A DNA stretch of 64,000 bases from Robbsia sp. KACC 23696 (GTDB lineage Bacteria > Pseudomonadota > Gammaproteobacteria > Burkholderiales > Burkholderiaceae). This document shows positions 20,083-31,100 of the stretch, in pieces; position 1 is the first letter of the stretch, and every line of letters starts with the position of its first letter. Below the pieces are notes generated by a model. That model was not told the DNA's origin. It ran no database searches and was given only the letters and a program-made list of their open reading frames with translations. Made by a program: the position numbers and the translations under genes. The DNA is taken from positions 3,010,249 to 3,074,248 of the forward strand of contig NZ_CP156626.1 of the NCBI RefSeq assembly GCF_039852015.1. The letters are read 5' to 3'.

Positions 20083-21114
20083 TCAGTGCTGACTTAATGC
20101 GTTCGACAACAGTCGCGCGGTGATATCGACGATCGGAATCACACGGTCATAGGCCATGCGCGTCGGACCGATCACGCCGAGCGTACCGACGATCTTGCCG
20201 TCGACCTCGTAGGGCGCGGTGACCACGCTCATCTCCTCGATGGGCACCAGACTAGACTCGCCGCCGATATAGATCTGCACGCCCTGCGCATGGCTCGATA
20301 CGTCGAGCAATTGCAGCAGGCTGGTCTTCTGGTCGAACAGATCGAACAAACGACGCATCCGGTCCATGCTGGACGAGAGGTCCGTGACTTCCAGCAGATT
20401 GCGCTCGCCGGAAATCAGCAGCGTGTCGCCGTCGCCGGACGCTTCCTCGCTGCCGACCTCCACCGCCGCCTGCATCAGATGCGTCATATCGGCCCGCACG
20501 GCGTCGATTTCTTCACGCAGGCGCCGACGGACTTCCTCGAACGACTGCCCGGCGTAATTCGCATTGATATAGTTCGACGCTTCCACCAGCTGCGACGGCG
20601 AATACTCGCGCTGCGTCGCCATGATCCGGTTCTGGATGTCGCCCTCGGGCGTGACGATGACGAGCAGGATGCGTTTGTCGGACAAGCGCATGAACTCGAT
20701 TTGCCGGAAACTCTGGCTGCGGCGTGGCGTCAGGACAACACCGGCGAACTGCGACAAATTCGACAGAATGCCCGCGGCGGCGGCCACGACCTTCTGCGGC
20801 TGGCCTTGCTGGAGTTGCGCCGCCACCCGCTTTGCAAAATCGGCGGCCTCGCCGTCGACGGTCAGCGGCTTCGACGTCAGCATCGTGTCGACGAACAGCC
20901 GGTACCCGCGCGGCGTCGGGATCCGACCCGCCGACGTGTGCGGGCTGGTGACCAGACCGAGGTCCTCCAGATCCGACATCACATTGCGGATCGTCGCGGG
21001 ACTGAGCGCCAGTCCGGAATACTTAGACAGCGTGCGCGAGCCGACAGGCTGACCTTCGGCGATATACCGTTCGATCAGGGTCGTCAGCAGTGTTTGGGCG
21101 CGAGGGTCTAGCAT
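20083..21114 (-). CDS. hrcA: Heat-inducible transcription repressor HrcA
   Basis: HrcA represses groE and sometimes dnaK operons by binding the CIRCE inverted repeat. The 343-residue protein has the N-terminal winged helix ([45 protein letters not shown]) and the C-terminal IYIGGES..., [18 protein letters not shown] block. It sits divergently from nadK, the common hrcA/nadK-recN arrangement. No CIRCE element (TTAGCACTC-N9-GAGTGCTAA) was found near hrcA, grpE, dnaK or dnaJ, so its targets lie outside this window. Confidence 0.95.
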   Translation of the reverse strand: MLDPRAQTLLTTLIERYIAEGQPVGSRTLSKYSGLALSPATIRNVMSDLEDLGLVTSPHTSAGRIPTPRGYRLFVDTMLTSKPLTVDGEAADFAKRVAAQLQQGQPQKVVAAAAGILSNLSQFAGVVLTPRRSQSFRQIEFMRLSDKRILLVIVTPEGDIQNRIMATQREYSPSQLVEASNYINANYAGQSFEEVRRRLREEIDAVRADMTHLMQAAVEVGSEEASGDGDTLLISGERNLLEVTDLSSSMDRMRRLFDLFDQKTSLLQLLDVSSHAQGVQIYIGGESSLVPIEEMSVVTAPYEVDGKIVGTLGVIGPTRMAYDRVIPIVDITARLLSNALSQH

Positions 21115-21370
21115 GAAGGAATTCTAGCGCAATCCGCCCCCAGCAGGCCGGTAACGGCAGCGATTACAAGCGAATAGCGGTAATTCCGCCACTGCGGTTC
21201 GATTGCGCCCGCAGCCGACGCCCCGCGAGTCGTTGCAATGGGACCGCCGGCCGTGCGCGTCGATCAACCGTTGCGCGTGCCATTTCGCCAAGGCACTGGC
21301 CGAATGCCCGAGGGACGCGGCGATGCCGTTGCGGTAGAGTTCTCCCCATCGCCTGTGGTGTAATGCGCAA

Positions 21371-22294
21371 ATGGAAACACGCTCCCCCTTCAAGACCGTC
21401 GCGCTGATCGGCAGGCCGAATACGCCGAATATCGGCGAACCGTTGCTGACGCTGGCTCGCGCCATCGAAGCACGCGGCTTTACATTGATTTTCGAAGCGG
21501 CGACGGCTGGCGAGATCGATCTCAAGAATCATTTGGATTCGCTGCAGGCCAAGCCGTCGGTGGCGACAACCTCCGAGATCGGCGAGCGCGCCGACGTCGC
21601 GGTGGTCGTCGGCGGCGATGGCACGATGCTGGGCGTCGGGCGCGAATTGGCGCCGTACGGCACGCCGTTGATCGGCATCAACCACGGGCGTCTGGGATTC
21701 ATCACCGATATCCCGATCGCCGATATGAACCGGGTGGTCCCGGAACTGCTCGACGGTCAGTACGAACGCGAGGAGCGCACGCTGCTCGAGGCGCGGATCA
21801 TGCGCGACGGCAAGCAGATATACGACGCGCTCGCTTTCAACGATGTCGTGGTGAACCGCAGCGGCTTCTCCGGCATGGCGGAACTACGCGTCGTCGTGGA
21901 CGGGCGCTTTATGTATTCGCAGCGTTCGGACGGCCTGATCGTGGCAACGCCGACCGGCTCGACTGCCTATGCGCTGGCATCCCAGGGCCCGATCCTGCAT
22001 CCGCAGGCCGGTGGGATCGTGCTGGTGCCGATCGCGCCGCAGGCGCTGTCGAATCGCCCGATCGTGCTGCCGGACAAATCCGAGATCAGCGTGCAGGTCA
22101 TCGGCGGCCGCGAGGTCAACGTCAATTTCGACATGCAATCCTTCACGGCCCTGGCCCTCGACGACATCATCGAGATCCGGCGCTCCTCACATACGGTGCC
22201 ATTCCTCCATCCGGTGGGATATAGCTACTTCGCCACGCTGCGCAAGAAGCTGTACTGGAATGAACATCCGGCCAACGATCCACGGCAGAACTGA
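21371..22294 (+). CDS. nadK: NAD kinase
   Basis: NadK phosphorylates NAD to NADP. The 307-residue protein has the diagnostic GGDGTMLG motif, [19 protein letters not shown] and [22 protein letters not shown]. It starts with ATG at 21371 ([16 protein letters not shown]) without a marked ribosome site. It is divergent from hrcA and ends 8 bp before recN, so the two are almost surely one transcript. Confidence 0.97.
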   Translation: METRSPFKTVALIGRPNTPNIGEPLLTLARAIEARGFTLIFEAATAGEIDLKNHLDSLQAKPSVATTSEIGERADVAVVVGGDGTMLGVGRELAPYGTPLIGINHGRLGFITDIPIADMNRVVPELLDGQYEREERTLLEARIMRDGKQIYDALAFNDVVVNRSGFSGMAELRVVVDGRFMYSQRSDGLIVATPTGSTAYALASQGPILHPQAGGIVLVPIAPQALSNRPIVLPDKSEISVQVIGGREVNVNFDMQSFTALALDDIIEIRRSSHTVPFLHPVGYSYFATLRKKLYWNEHPANDPRQN

Positions 22295-22302
22295 ACGCCG
22301 TC

Positions 22303-24141
22303 ATGCTTCGACACCTTTCGATTCGCGATTTCGTCATCGTCGACCGCCTCGACATCGAGTTCGACGCGGGATTCACCGTTTTCTCCGGCGAGACCGGCGC
22401 GGGCAAATCGATTCTGATCGATGCGCTGGCGCTGATCCTGGGCGCACGCAGCGATGGCAGCGTGGTGCGCAACGGGGCCGTGCGCGCCGATCTGAGTGCC
22501 GTATTCGACGCGCCGCCGGCGCTGGCCGAATGGCTGCGCGACCATGCGCTCGACGACGCCGATTATGCGGCCGAGGCGCACGCGGCTGCGGCGGCCAAGG
22601 ACACGAAGGACGTCGCCAAGCCGACGCGTGGCAAATCCGCCCGCAGCGGCGCGCCACGATCCGCGCCGGTCGGACCGCCGGTGATTTTGCGCCGCGTGGT
22701 CGATGCGACCGGTGCACGCTCGCGCGCTTTCATCAACGGGACGCCGGCAACGCTGGGCCAGTTGCGCGAACTGGGCGAAATGCTCGTCGATATCCACGGC
22801 CAGCACGCGCATCAGGCCTTGATGCGGCCCGATGCGCAGCGGCTGCTGTTCGATACCCACGCCGGCGCGACGCAAGCCGCTGCGCGCACCGCCTCGGCCT
22901 GGGCAGACTGGCGTGCGGCACGCGCGCGCATCGACGACGCGCGCAAGCGCAGCGAGCAGATTCAGCTCGAACGCGAGCAGTTGGCCTGGCAGGTCAATGA
23001 ACTGGAGACGCTGGCGCCGCAGGCCGGCGAGTGGGAAGAAATCGGCCAGGAGCATCAGCGCCTTTTCCACGCCGCCAATCTGATCGACGGGGTACGCGGT
23101 GCCATCGATGTCCTGTCCGAATCCGACGATGCGCTGATCGGCCGCGTCTCAGCGATCACGAGCCGTATCCAGGCACTGGCCGATATCGACGAGAATCTGC
23201 GCGATGTCCTCCTCGCGCTGGAGCCCGCGCAAATTCAGCTGCAGGAAGCGGTCTACTCGTTGACGCATTACGCGCAGCGCCTCGATCTCGATCCGCAGCG
23301 GCTGGAGCAAGTCGACGAGCGCTTGAACGCGCTCCACGCGGCCTCGCGGAAGTTCCGCATCGCACCGGAAGCGCTCGGCGATGCCTTGGGCGAACGGCGC
23401 ACGCGACTGGCGGCGCTGGACGCCGAGGCGGACTTCACGGCGCTCGAAAAAGCAGAACAGGAAGCGGCCCTGGCCTATCGTGAAGCCGCGCAGGCGTTGT
23501 CGACGATTCGGCACGCCGCGGCGGGCGTGCTATCGGCGGGCGTCACCACCGGCATGCAGGAGCTGTCGATGGTGGGCGGCAGTTTCGAAGTTGCGCTGAC
23601 GCCGCTACAGTCCGTCCGGGATGGCGACAGCAATCATCTGGTCGGCGGCCCGAACGGTCTGGAACAGGTCGAGTTTCTGGTGGCCGGGCATCCCGGCGTG
23701 CCGCGCCGCCCCTTGGCCCGAGTGGCATCGGGTGGGGAGTTGGCACGGATCAGTCTGGCGCTGTCGGTCATTGCCAGCGCCGCCAGCCCGACGCCGACGC
23801 TGATCTTCGATGAAGTGGATACCGGTATCGGCGGCGCGGTGGCGGAAGTGGTCGGACGGCTGCTGCATCAGTTGGGTGGCATGCGCCAGGTGTTGTGCGT
23901 GACGCACTTGCCGCAAGTCGCGGCACGGGGCGATCGCCATCTGCGCGTGGCAAAGCAGGTTCGGGACATCACGACGCAGGCCGCGGTCGGCGGCGACGAG
24001 ATCGGCGCCGAAAGCGAGACCGTCAGCGCGGTCAATCGGATCGATGGCAGCGAACGCATCGAGGAGATCGCACGGATGCTCGGCGGCATCGACATCACCG
24101 CGACGACGCGCCGACATGCGAAGGAAATGCTGTCCGCGTGA
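22303..24141 (+). CDS. recN: DNA repair protein RecN
   Basis: RecN is an SMC-like ATPase that acts early in double-strand-break repair. The protein (612 residues) opens with MLRHLSIRDFVIVDRLDIEF and the Walker A FSGETGAGKSILIDAL, followed by a long coiled-coil region (about 190-390) and the C-terminal ABC signature LARVASGGELARISLAL, Walker B TLIFDEVDTGIGG and QVLCVTHLPQVAA. An Ala/Lys-rich insert (about residues 88-124) interrupts the N-terminal ATPase lobe and is not typical. It converges with glnE with only 7 bp between stops. Confidence 0.96.
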   Translation: MLRHLSIRDFVIVDRLDIEFDAGFTVFSGETGAGKSILIDALALILGARSDGSVVRNGAVRADLSAVFDAPPALAEWLRDHALDDADYAAEAHAAAAAKDTKDVAKPTRGKSARSGAPRSAPVGPPVILRRVVDATGARSRAFINGTPATLGQLRELGEMLVDIHGQHAHQALMRPDAQRLLFDTHAGATQAAARTASAWADWRAARARIDDARKRSEQIQLEREQLAWQVNELETLAPQAGEWEEIGQEHQRLFHAANLIDGVRGAIDVLSESDDALIGRVSAITSRIQALADIDENLRDVLLALEPAQIQLQEAVYSLTHYAQRLDLDPQRLEQVDERLNALHAASRKFRIAPEALGDALGERRTRLAALDAEADFTALEKAEQEAALAYREAAQALSTIRHAAAGVLSAGVTTGMQELSMVGGSFEVALTPLQSVRDGDSNHLVGGPNGLEQVEFLVAGHPGVPRRPLARVASGGELARISLALSVIASAASPTPTLIFDEVDTGIGGAVAEVVGRLLHQLGGMRQVLCVTHLPQVAARGDRHLRVAKQVRDITTQAAVGGDEIGAESETVSAVNRIDGSERIEEIARMLGGIDITATTRRHAKEMLSA

Positions 24142-24148
24142 GGGGCGC

Positions 24149-27100
24149 CTAGCCCATCGGATCCCCCGACAACGTGGGATCCAACGCCGGCGTCGTGTTG
24201 CCGAACACGTGGTCCCATAGTCGGCGGACTGCTTGCCGCTCCGCTTCCACCCGCGGCGATGCCACGCGGGCATGCGTGGCGCCGTCCAGCCGCACTCGAT
24301 GTTGCAGAATCCGATAACGCCGATACGCGGCCTGCACCGCATGGATGTCGTCGATCGGCGCGAATCCCAATCCCGCCAGGACATCGAGCAGGGCCAGATT
24401 GCCGCTATTGCGGATCAGCGCCGGATGGTGCGCCGCATGCAACAGAACGCCGTATTGCACCAGGAACTCGATATCGACCATGCCGCCTCGGTCATGCTTC
24501 AGATCGAACAGACCGCTGTGATTCGGATGCCCGTCATGCACGCGATCGCGCATCGCGACGATCTCGGCCGCTAGCGCCTGCCCGTCGCGCGGCGTCGCGA
24601 GCACCTCGGTGCGGATCGCCTCGAACGTCGCGCCGATCGCCGGATCGCCCGCGCAATAGCGCGCCCGCGTGATGGCCTGATGCTCCCACACCCACGCCGT
24701 GTTGGCCTGACCCGCCGCGCGTTGTTGGTAGCGACGGAATCCGTCGATCGGCGTCACCAGCAAGCCCGATGAACCGTTCGGCCGAAGCCGGAGATCGACA
24801 TCGTAGAGTTGGCCTGCTCCCGTCGCCGTCGTCAACCAACTGATAAGCCGACGCGCCAGACGCGTGTAATGCTCCGCCACGTCGTCGCCCTCGCGCTGGT
24901 CGTCGTAGAGGAAGATCAGGTCGAGGTCCGAACCATATCCCAACTCTTTGCCGCCCAATTTCCCATAGGCGATGATCGCAAAGCGCGGCAGGTCGCCATC
25001 CAGCATCGGCCGCTCGGCAATCGCGCGCCAGACGGTCTCCAACGTCACGTCGAGGATCGTGTCGGCCAATTCCGATAGGCGGTCGCTGACCGCTTCCACG
25101 CTCAATACGCCGTACAGATCCCGTAGCAGAATGCGAAAGGTTTCGGCATGCTGGGCATGACGCAGCAGGTCCATCTGCTGCTCGACGTCGGGCGCGGCCT
25201 GGACGCGGGCGCCGCCAACGCCGGCAGCCTTGGCCGTGCCGCGCAGCTTCTCGCGCAGATCCCGCGCGAACGCCGGCCAATCGAAGGGCGCGTGCACGGT
25301 GCGGTCGTCGAGCAATTCATCGAGCAATTGCGGATGCTTGATCAAATAGCTGGCCGCCCACTGCGCGCCGGCGAGCACGTCGAGTACACGGCGTAAGGCC
25401 GCCGGAAACTCGGTCAGTAAGGCCAGATAAGCGCGGCGGCCGCAAATCCGTTCCAGCAGATCGAGCCAGCGCACGAACACCAGGCGTCGGGCACTCGGGC
25501 CGGACTCGCCCGCGGCAGCCGCGTCACGCGATGCCGCGGAGGCCGATGCCGACAGTTCGACCAGCGCACGGCGGACCAGTGCATCGACCCGCTCGCGACT
25601 TTCCGACGGCAACTGCTGATAACGCGAGGCCGTATGCATCGCCCGCATCCGCGCGACCAGCTCGTCGAGCGCGACATCATCAGCGCCGGGGCGTTTGCTT
25701 GTCGCCTCCGCACGCGCCTCGCCTCCCTTTTCCGCGTCGTCGCTGTCGATCAACCCGAGGCTGACCGCGTACTGCCGCAATGCGGCGCGCCCTTGCGGCC
25801 CATCCGATCCGCCCTCCGCCGAGGTTTCATGCCACAAGGCCGCGGCCGCATCGTCAACGGCGTGAGACGGCGGAACGGCGGACAGCGCCGCCGGCGCATC
25901 GCCGCCCACACGCAAGGCCGGACCGTCGGCCGATGCGCCGGTCGGCAAGGTGCCGGCCGGCGGTGCATCCTGTGGCGCGAAGACCTGTTCGAACTCCCGT
26001 TCCACCACGTCGCGATGCCCGGCCAAAGCCGCTTGCAGCGCCGCGTAATCGCCGATGCCTTGCGCATCGGCATATCCCATCGCGGCAGCCAAAGCGACAC
26101 GGCGCGACGCTTCCACCGGCATCGCGTGCGTCTGCGCATCTTCCGCATATTGCAAACGATGCTCGATGCGCCGCAGAAAATCATAGGCGGCACGCAGCGC
26201 ATCGACGTTGGCGTCACCGATCAAGCCGCGCTGCGCTGCAATTGCTAAGACCTGCAATGTCGGTCGCAGTCGGAGCGCCGGATCCTGCCCGCCCCGCACG
26301 AGTTGAAACACCTGAGCGCCGAATTCGATTTCGCGAATGCCGCCGCGTCCCAGTTTCACGTCGTCGGACAGGTCCGGCCGGAGCAGCGCCCGTCGCCGTG
26401 CCTCCTCGCCGATCTGCCGATGCAGCGAACGAATCGCGTCGATGACGCCGAAATCCAGATAGCGCCGATAGACGAAGGGCCGCACCAATTGATCGAGTTG
26501 CACCGCAAGCCGCGCCTGCGCATCGCGCACGACGCTTTGATCGACACACGGCAGCAAGCGCCCCTTGATCCACGCGTAGCGCTCCCACTCGCGACCTTGC
26601 ACGAAGAAGTAGGCCTCCAGCATCGCCATGCTGCAGACCAGCGGGCCGGAATCGCCGTTCGGCCGCAAACGCATGTCGACACGGAAGACATAGTCATCCG
26701 CGGTGCGTTCGGACAGCGCCCCGATCAGCTTGCGCCCCACCCGCGTGAAAAAGTCGTGATTGTCGATACCCGCGCGTTCGCCGCCGGTGGTCTGTCCCTC
26801 TTCCTCGTAGACGAAGATCAGATCGATATCGGACGACACATTCAATTCGCGACCACCGAGCTTGCCCATGCCGACGACGCCGAGCGTCAGCGGCGCGCCG
26901 TCGGATTCCGCCGTGGGCGTGCCGAAGCGGCGGATCATGGCACTCTGGATCGTGTCCAGCGCCTCCGCAACGACGACCTCGGCCAGATCGCTCATCGCAC
27001 CGGTGACCTCCGCGACGTCGGCCAGCCCCGCCAGGTCACGGGCCATCACCGTGCAGAAAATGTCGGCACGCAGGCGGCGCAGCGCCGTGCACAGGGCATC

Positions 27101-27415
27101 GTGGCGCTGATCGTCATCGAGCACCGCATCGGCGCGCAGCGTGTGCGTCGCACGGATCTCGGCCTCCGCCTCATCGCGACGACAGGCATGACGCGCGACG
27201 ATGCTTTCACGGGTCAGAGGCTGGGCACCTTGTGCGTCGACATAGCCGGCAACGTCGGGACGTGCCATGAAGGTTCGGGCCGCATAGCGGGAATAGGCCG
27301 CGCAGCGCTGCGACAGCGTCGGCGACAGAGACAGCGTCGGCGCGCCGCCCTCCCCGCCAGCATCGGATGGGGCCGCAGACGCGGCTGAAGGAACTGCGGA
27401 AGGAAGTTGGGACAT
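24149..27415 (-). CDS. glnE: Bifunctional glutamine synthetase adenylyltransferase/adenylyl-removing enzyme
   Basis: GlnE attaches and removes AMP on glutamine synthetase in response to PII and glutamine. Two nucleotidyltransferase domains are visible: the N-terminal removase GMGKLGGRELNVSSDIDLIF and the C-terminal transferase AYGKLGGKELGYGSDLDLIF, each with a helical partner region. At 1088 residues it is longer than the usual 920-950; the excess is mainly an Ala/Gly/Asp-rich stretch (about residues 480-590) between the two halves plus an Ala/Ser-rich N-terminus. The ATG at 27415 is chosen because the 15 residues upstream do not resemble the family. Confidence 0.95.
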   Translation of the reverse strand: MSQLPSAVPSAASAAPSDAGGEGGAPTLSLSPTLSQRCAAYSRYAARTFMARPDVAGYVDAQGAQPLTRESIVARHACRRDEAEAEIRATHTLRADAVLDDDQRHDALCTALRRLRADIFCTVMARDLAGLADVAEVTGAMSDLAEVVVAEALDTIQSAMIRRFGTPTAESDGAPLTLGVVGMGKLGGRELNVSSDIDLIFVYEEEGQTTGGERAGIDNHDFFTRVGRKLIGALSERTADDYVFRVDMRLRPNGDSGPLVCSMAMLEAYFFVQGREWERYAWIKGRLLPCVDQSVVRDAQARLAVQLDQLVRPFVYRRYLDFGVIDAIRSLHRQIGEEARRRALLRPDLSDDVKLGRGGIREIEFGAQVFQLVRGGQDPALRLRPTLQVLAIAAQRGLIGDANVDALRAAYDFLRRIEHRLQYAEDAQTHAMPVEASRRVALAAAMGYADAQGIGDYAALQAALAGHRDVVEREFEQVFAPQDAPPAGTLPTGASADGPALRVGGDAPAALSAVPPSHAVDDAAAALWHETSAEGGSDGPQGRAALRQYAVSLGLIDSDDAEKGGEARAEATSKRPGADDVALDELVARMRAMHTASRYQQLPSESRERVDALVRRALVELSASASAASRDAAAAGESGPSARRLVFVRWLDLLERICGRRAYLALLTEFPAALRRVLDVLAGAQWAASYLIKHPQLLDELLDDRTVHAPFDWPAFARDLREKLRGTAKAAGVGGARVQAAPDVEQQMDLLRHAQHAETFRILLRDLYGVLSVEAVSDRLSELADTILDVTLETVWRAIAERPMLDGDLPRFAIIAYGKLGGKELGYGSDLDLIFLYDDQREGDDVAEHYTRLARRLISWLTTATGAGQLYDVDLRLRPNGSSGLLVTPIDGFRRYQQRAAGQANTAWVWEHQAITRARYCAGDPAIGATFEAIRTEVLATPRDGQALAAEIVAMRDRVHDGHPNHSGLFDLKHDRGGMVDIEFLVQYGVLLHAAHHPALIRNSGNLALLDVLAGLGFAPIDDIHAVQAAYRRYRILQHRVRLDGATHARVASPRVEAERQAVRRLWDHVFGNTTPALDPTLSGDPMG

Positions 27416-27505
27416 GGCACGCACACACGATTCACCGGTAGAACCGGAAGCGTATGCCAAAACGCGTCACAGCGGAAATCCTGGTCAACCGTATTCGGGC
27501 ACGCG

Positions 27506-27949
27506 TCAGGTGATGCCGCGGGAGGCGCGATACGCATCCATCGCCCGGATAGCCTTGTGGCAGCCGTCCAGATCGCCGGCATAGCTCCCGCCGACGATGA
27601 TGTTGTTTTCGTTGACTTGCAGATTGATGTCGCACGTGGTCGTGACCGGGACGAACTGCGTCGACCGCGTCGTTTTCGATGTATCGAAATCGGTTTTACC
27701 GATGGACCCCGTCTGCGTCGATTGCGCAAACGTCGTGACCGGCACCATATCGGTGGTTTTCGCGCCCCAATGAACGATGTGCGTCCCGGCGATCCGACGC
27801 TCGCCGGTGGGATAGCCCAGTACCTGTATCGCATCCGACAAGGGCCGCCCCTTCAGGGCGCCAACCCCCGCTTCGAACTGGGCGTCCGTCACACAACCCG
27901 CCAATGCCGTCAGCGTTATCGTTATCGCTGCCATGACCTGGGTTCGCAT
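27506..27949 (-). CDS. Predicted lipoprotein, function unknown
   Basis: A 147-residue exported protein. The N-terminus is a lipoprotein signal peptide with lipobox LAGC (Cys19), so it should be lipid-anchored after processing. The mature part contains a GALKGRPLSDAIQVLGYPTGER segment, a spacing seen in small outer-membrane lipoproteins that have a Gly-Pro turn after a short helix, then Thr-rich strands and a single internal Cys pair (TTTCDINLQ, DGCHKA) that could form a disulfide. A good ribosome site (AGGAG) precedes the ATG. It is divergent from yhdP and downstream of nothing obvious; glnE follows it on the same strand after 90 bp. Confidence 0.72.
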   Translation of the reverse strand: MRTQVMAAITITLTALAGCVTDAQFEAGVGALKGRPLSDAIQVLGYPTGERRIAGTHIVHWGAKTTDMVPVTTFAQSTQTGSIGKTDFDTSKTTRSTQFVPVTTTCDINLQVNENNIIVGGSYAGDLDGCHKAIRAMDAYRASRGIT

Positions 27950-28155
27950 TTTTGCACTCCTGTTTTTATCGAATCCGAGTGTATTTGAACCCCATGCGTC
28001 AGCGGGGCCTCGGTCGCGGCTTGTTGAACATTCTGAGATAGCGTTCGCCCGAAGGACGGGCCCGTCATCGCGTCGCGCTTCACCTGGCCTGCAGCGGCAC
28101 TGTGATACATTGGAACGTCGCCCTCAACTCACACTGCCTGCCCAACTACCGCCGC

Positions 28156-31100
28156 ATGCTCGATCGCCGCGCGCCCGCCACCCCGTCACCGTCGCCAGCG
28201 CAATCGCAAGACCGCGTACATCGGGCAGGCGCCAAGAGCGTGGGCCGTGTAGCGTCGCATCTCGCGTCCTTTGCCAGCGGCGGCAAGTGGGCCGTCCAGA
28301 ACGCGCCGGGCATCGTTTCCGGTGCCTCCGCAGGTGGCAATGGGGGGAGCGGTGATGGGGGGGGCAGCGGTGGCGACGATGACGGTCGCGACCCCTCGGG
28401 CCCCGACGAGCGCAGCCGACGCGCGCGCTATTTCGCTTGTTCGATGCGGGTATTGAAGCGCGTACTGGCGGTCGTGACGATCATTGCCTTGATCGTCTAT
28501 TTCGTCTTCGGCGCCGTTGCCTTGATGCTGCGCTATGTCGTGATGCCGAATGTCGATCGCTTTCGCCCCAAGGTGGAAGCGCTTGTCAGCGCGCAGTTGC
28601 ATGCGCCGGTTCACATCGGCCGGATCGGCGCGCATTGGACCGGCTTCAAACCGACGTTCACCGTCACCGACCTCCATATCGGCGAAAACGACCCGGCGCA
28701 ATCCGATGCGAGCGTCGACCGTATCCAAGCCACGCTGGCGTGGCGATCGCTCTTGCGCCTGCAACCCATCCTGTCGCAACTGTCGATCGATCATGCGCGC
28801 GTGACCGCCGTGCGCGATCCGTCCGGACTGATTCGGATCGGCGGTATTGCCGTCGGTCAGCATCACGCGGAAAACCCCTACACCGTGCCCAGCTGGCTTC
28901 TGGGACAACGCGAGATCGTCGTTCGGGATCTGGACTTCCGATGGATCGATCAAGCCGGTCCCGGCCATGGCGCCCCGCCCCCGCCGCTGTTGCAACTGGC
29001 CCATGCGCGCATGGCGCTGGTCAATAGCGGCCGCTTCCACCGTTTCGGCGTGCAGGGGAGCATGACCGTGCACCCCACCGGCGAGCCTTGCGCGCAGGCG
29101 CCGTGCATCGGCACCGCGGCCGCCGTGATGCCGATCGATATCCGCGCCAATTTCCAGCATGCGCCGTTTCGCTCCTGGCTCGCCGGCCGGGCCGGCCGCG
29201 GCAATCCGCAAAACTGGGACGGCGACCTCTATCTGGGCGCGACGGCATTGGATGTCGCTGCCTTGAACGACTACGTCGACAACACGATCGGCGCGCGCGC
29301 CGGCCACATCGATGTTCATAGCTGGTGGCAATTCGCGCACGGCGAGGTTGGACAGGTCAGCGGGTCGCTGAAGGGCCGCGGCCTCGCGCTGCAATTGCGC
29401 CAGGGCTTGCCGCCCTTGCGTATCCCGAAGGTCGATACCCAGTTCGCGGCGAACCAGCACGACGGCGATTACCACGCATCGGTACGCGACCTCTCGCTGG
29501 AACTGGACGATCAGGCGGCACTGCCCGATGGCACGACGCTCGGGCGCATGTTGAACGTGTCGCGCTTCGATGGCGAATATCGCGTCCCGAGCATCGGACG
29601 CGGCGAGAAAATCGCCCTGTCCGGCGATATCCTGGACATCGGGCTGCTCGCGGATTTCTCTCGCACGCTGCCGCTGCCGCGCCGATTGAAACGCAATATC
29701 GACCGCTACGATCCGAGCGGCGTCCTGTCCGATTACGCGCTCGAATGGGAACGCGATCCGCCGGCCGACGCGGCCGCCGCCTCGGCTGCCCAAGTTCAGG
29801 GCGATGTGCCGTTGCGTCGCTTCAAGCTGCATGCACGCCTCGATGGCGTCACGCTCGCGGCCATGCCGCCGCGCCCCGGTGTCAATGCGGCGGGCCATCC
29901 CCATATCGGACAACCGGGCTTTTCCAATCTGCGCGGCGTGATCGATGCAGACCAGGACGGCGGACAAGTGCAGCTGGACTCACGGCATGCCACCGTCACG
30001 ATCCGCGGCATGTTCGACGCGCCGACCTTGCAGTTGGACACGTTGACCGGCACCGCGCGTTGGCAGATCGTGCCGCATGGCGATACGAAGCGGCTCGACG
30101 CCCATTTCGACGATGTGACATTGTCCAATCCCGACCTCTCCGGACACGTTCAGGCGCGCTTCCGCACGCTGCTCAATACGTCTCAGGACGGCTATCTCGA
30201 TCTCAACGCCGCGCTCGATCGCGCCAGCGTGCCGATGGTGCCGCGTTATCTCCCCACGTCGATCGGCGCACCGGTGCGGGAATACCTGACGCGGATGTTG
30301 AAAGCGGGAACCTCGACGGGCGCGACGGTGGAGGCGCATGGCCGACTCAATGACCTGCCCTATCCGCGCGGTATCTATCGGATAGCCGCGCCAGCCGCGA
30401 GCGCCGCGCCCAATGCGCCGGCGCCGGCGGTGGCGCAGATCGATACGCCGGACGACGGGGCACCGGCCGGGGGCACCAGCGTATTCCACGTCAACGCGCC
30501 CTTTACCGATGCCATTGCCGATGTGTCGCCATCCGACGCGGTCCGGCTCTCGAATGGCGAGCCGGAAAAATGGCCGGCATTCGACGGGCTGGCCGGCCGA
30601 TTGTTCGTGGATGGCCGTCAGTTGGGCTTCGACATCGACGAAGGGCACTACCGGCAGGCCCGAATCAGCACGCTGCAAGGACGCATTGCCGATCTGGGCG
30701 ATCGTAACAGCGTGCTGCGGATCGACAGCCGGATACGCGGCCCGCTCGCCGATTTCATCGACTTCGCCGGCCGCAGCCCGCTCGGCTATTGGAGTCATCA
30801 GATCGCCGCACCGGCCAAGGCGCAGGGCGACGCCACGTTGACGATGCGCATCGATGTTTCGCGCCACGGCACGCCCGGCGCGACCAGTCTGGCAAGCGGG
30901 ACAGAAACCGCCACGACCCAGGCGCCTGCATCGGACGCCGCGCCAGGCAGCACCGCGGTGCTAGCCGCTCCAGCCGCCGCAACCACGCAAGGCCCGCCCA
31001 ACACCTCGGGCACGAAGGGCGGCAAGCCGCGCGTCGATCCGGTCAGCGTTTCCGGGAAACTGCATTTCGAACGTAATCGCGTCGTCTATGGCGACGCGCC

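Noticed and set aside
21115-21370. Search for a CIRCE element in the hrcA/nadK gap
   Set aside because: No TTAGCACTC/GAGTGCTAA-like inverted repeat is present here or before grpE, dnaK or dnaJ.
28186-29967. 593-codon minus-strand frame opposite yhdP
   Set aside because: Same type of GC-driven antisense frame; the plus strand codes for a recognised AsmA-like protein with a membrane anchor.
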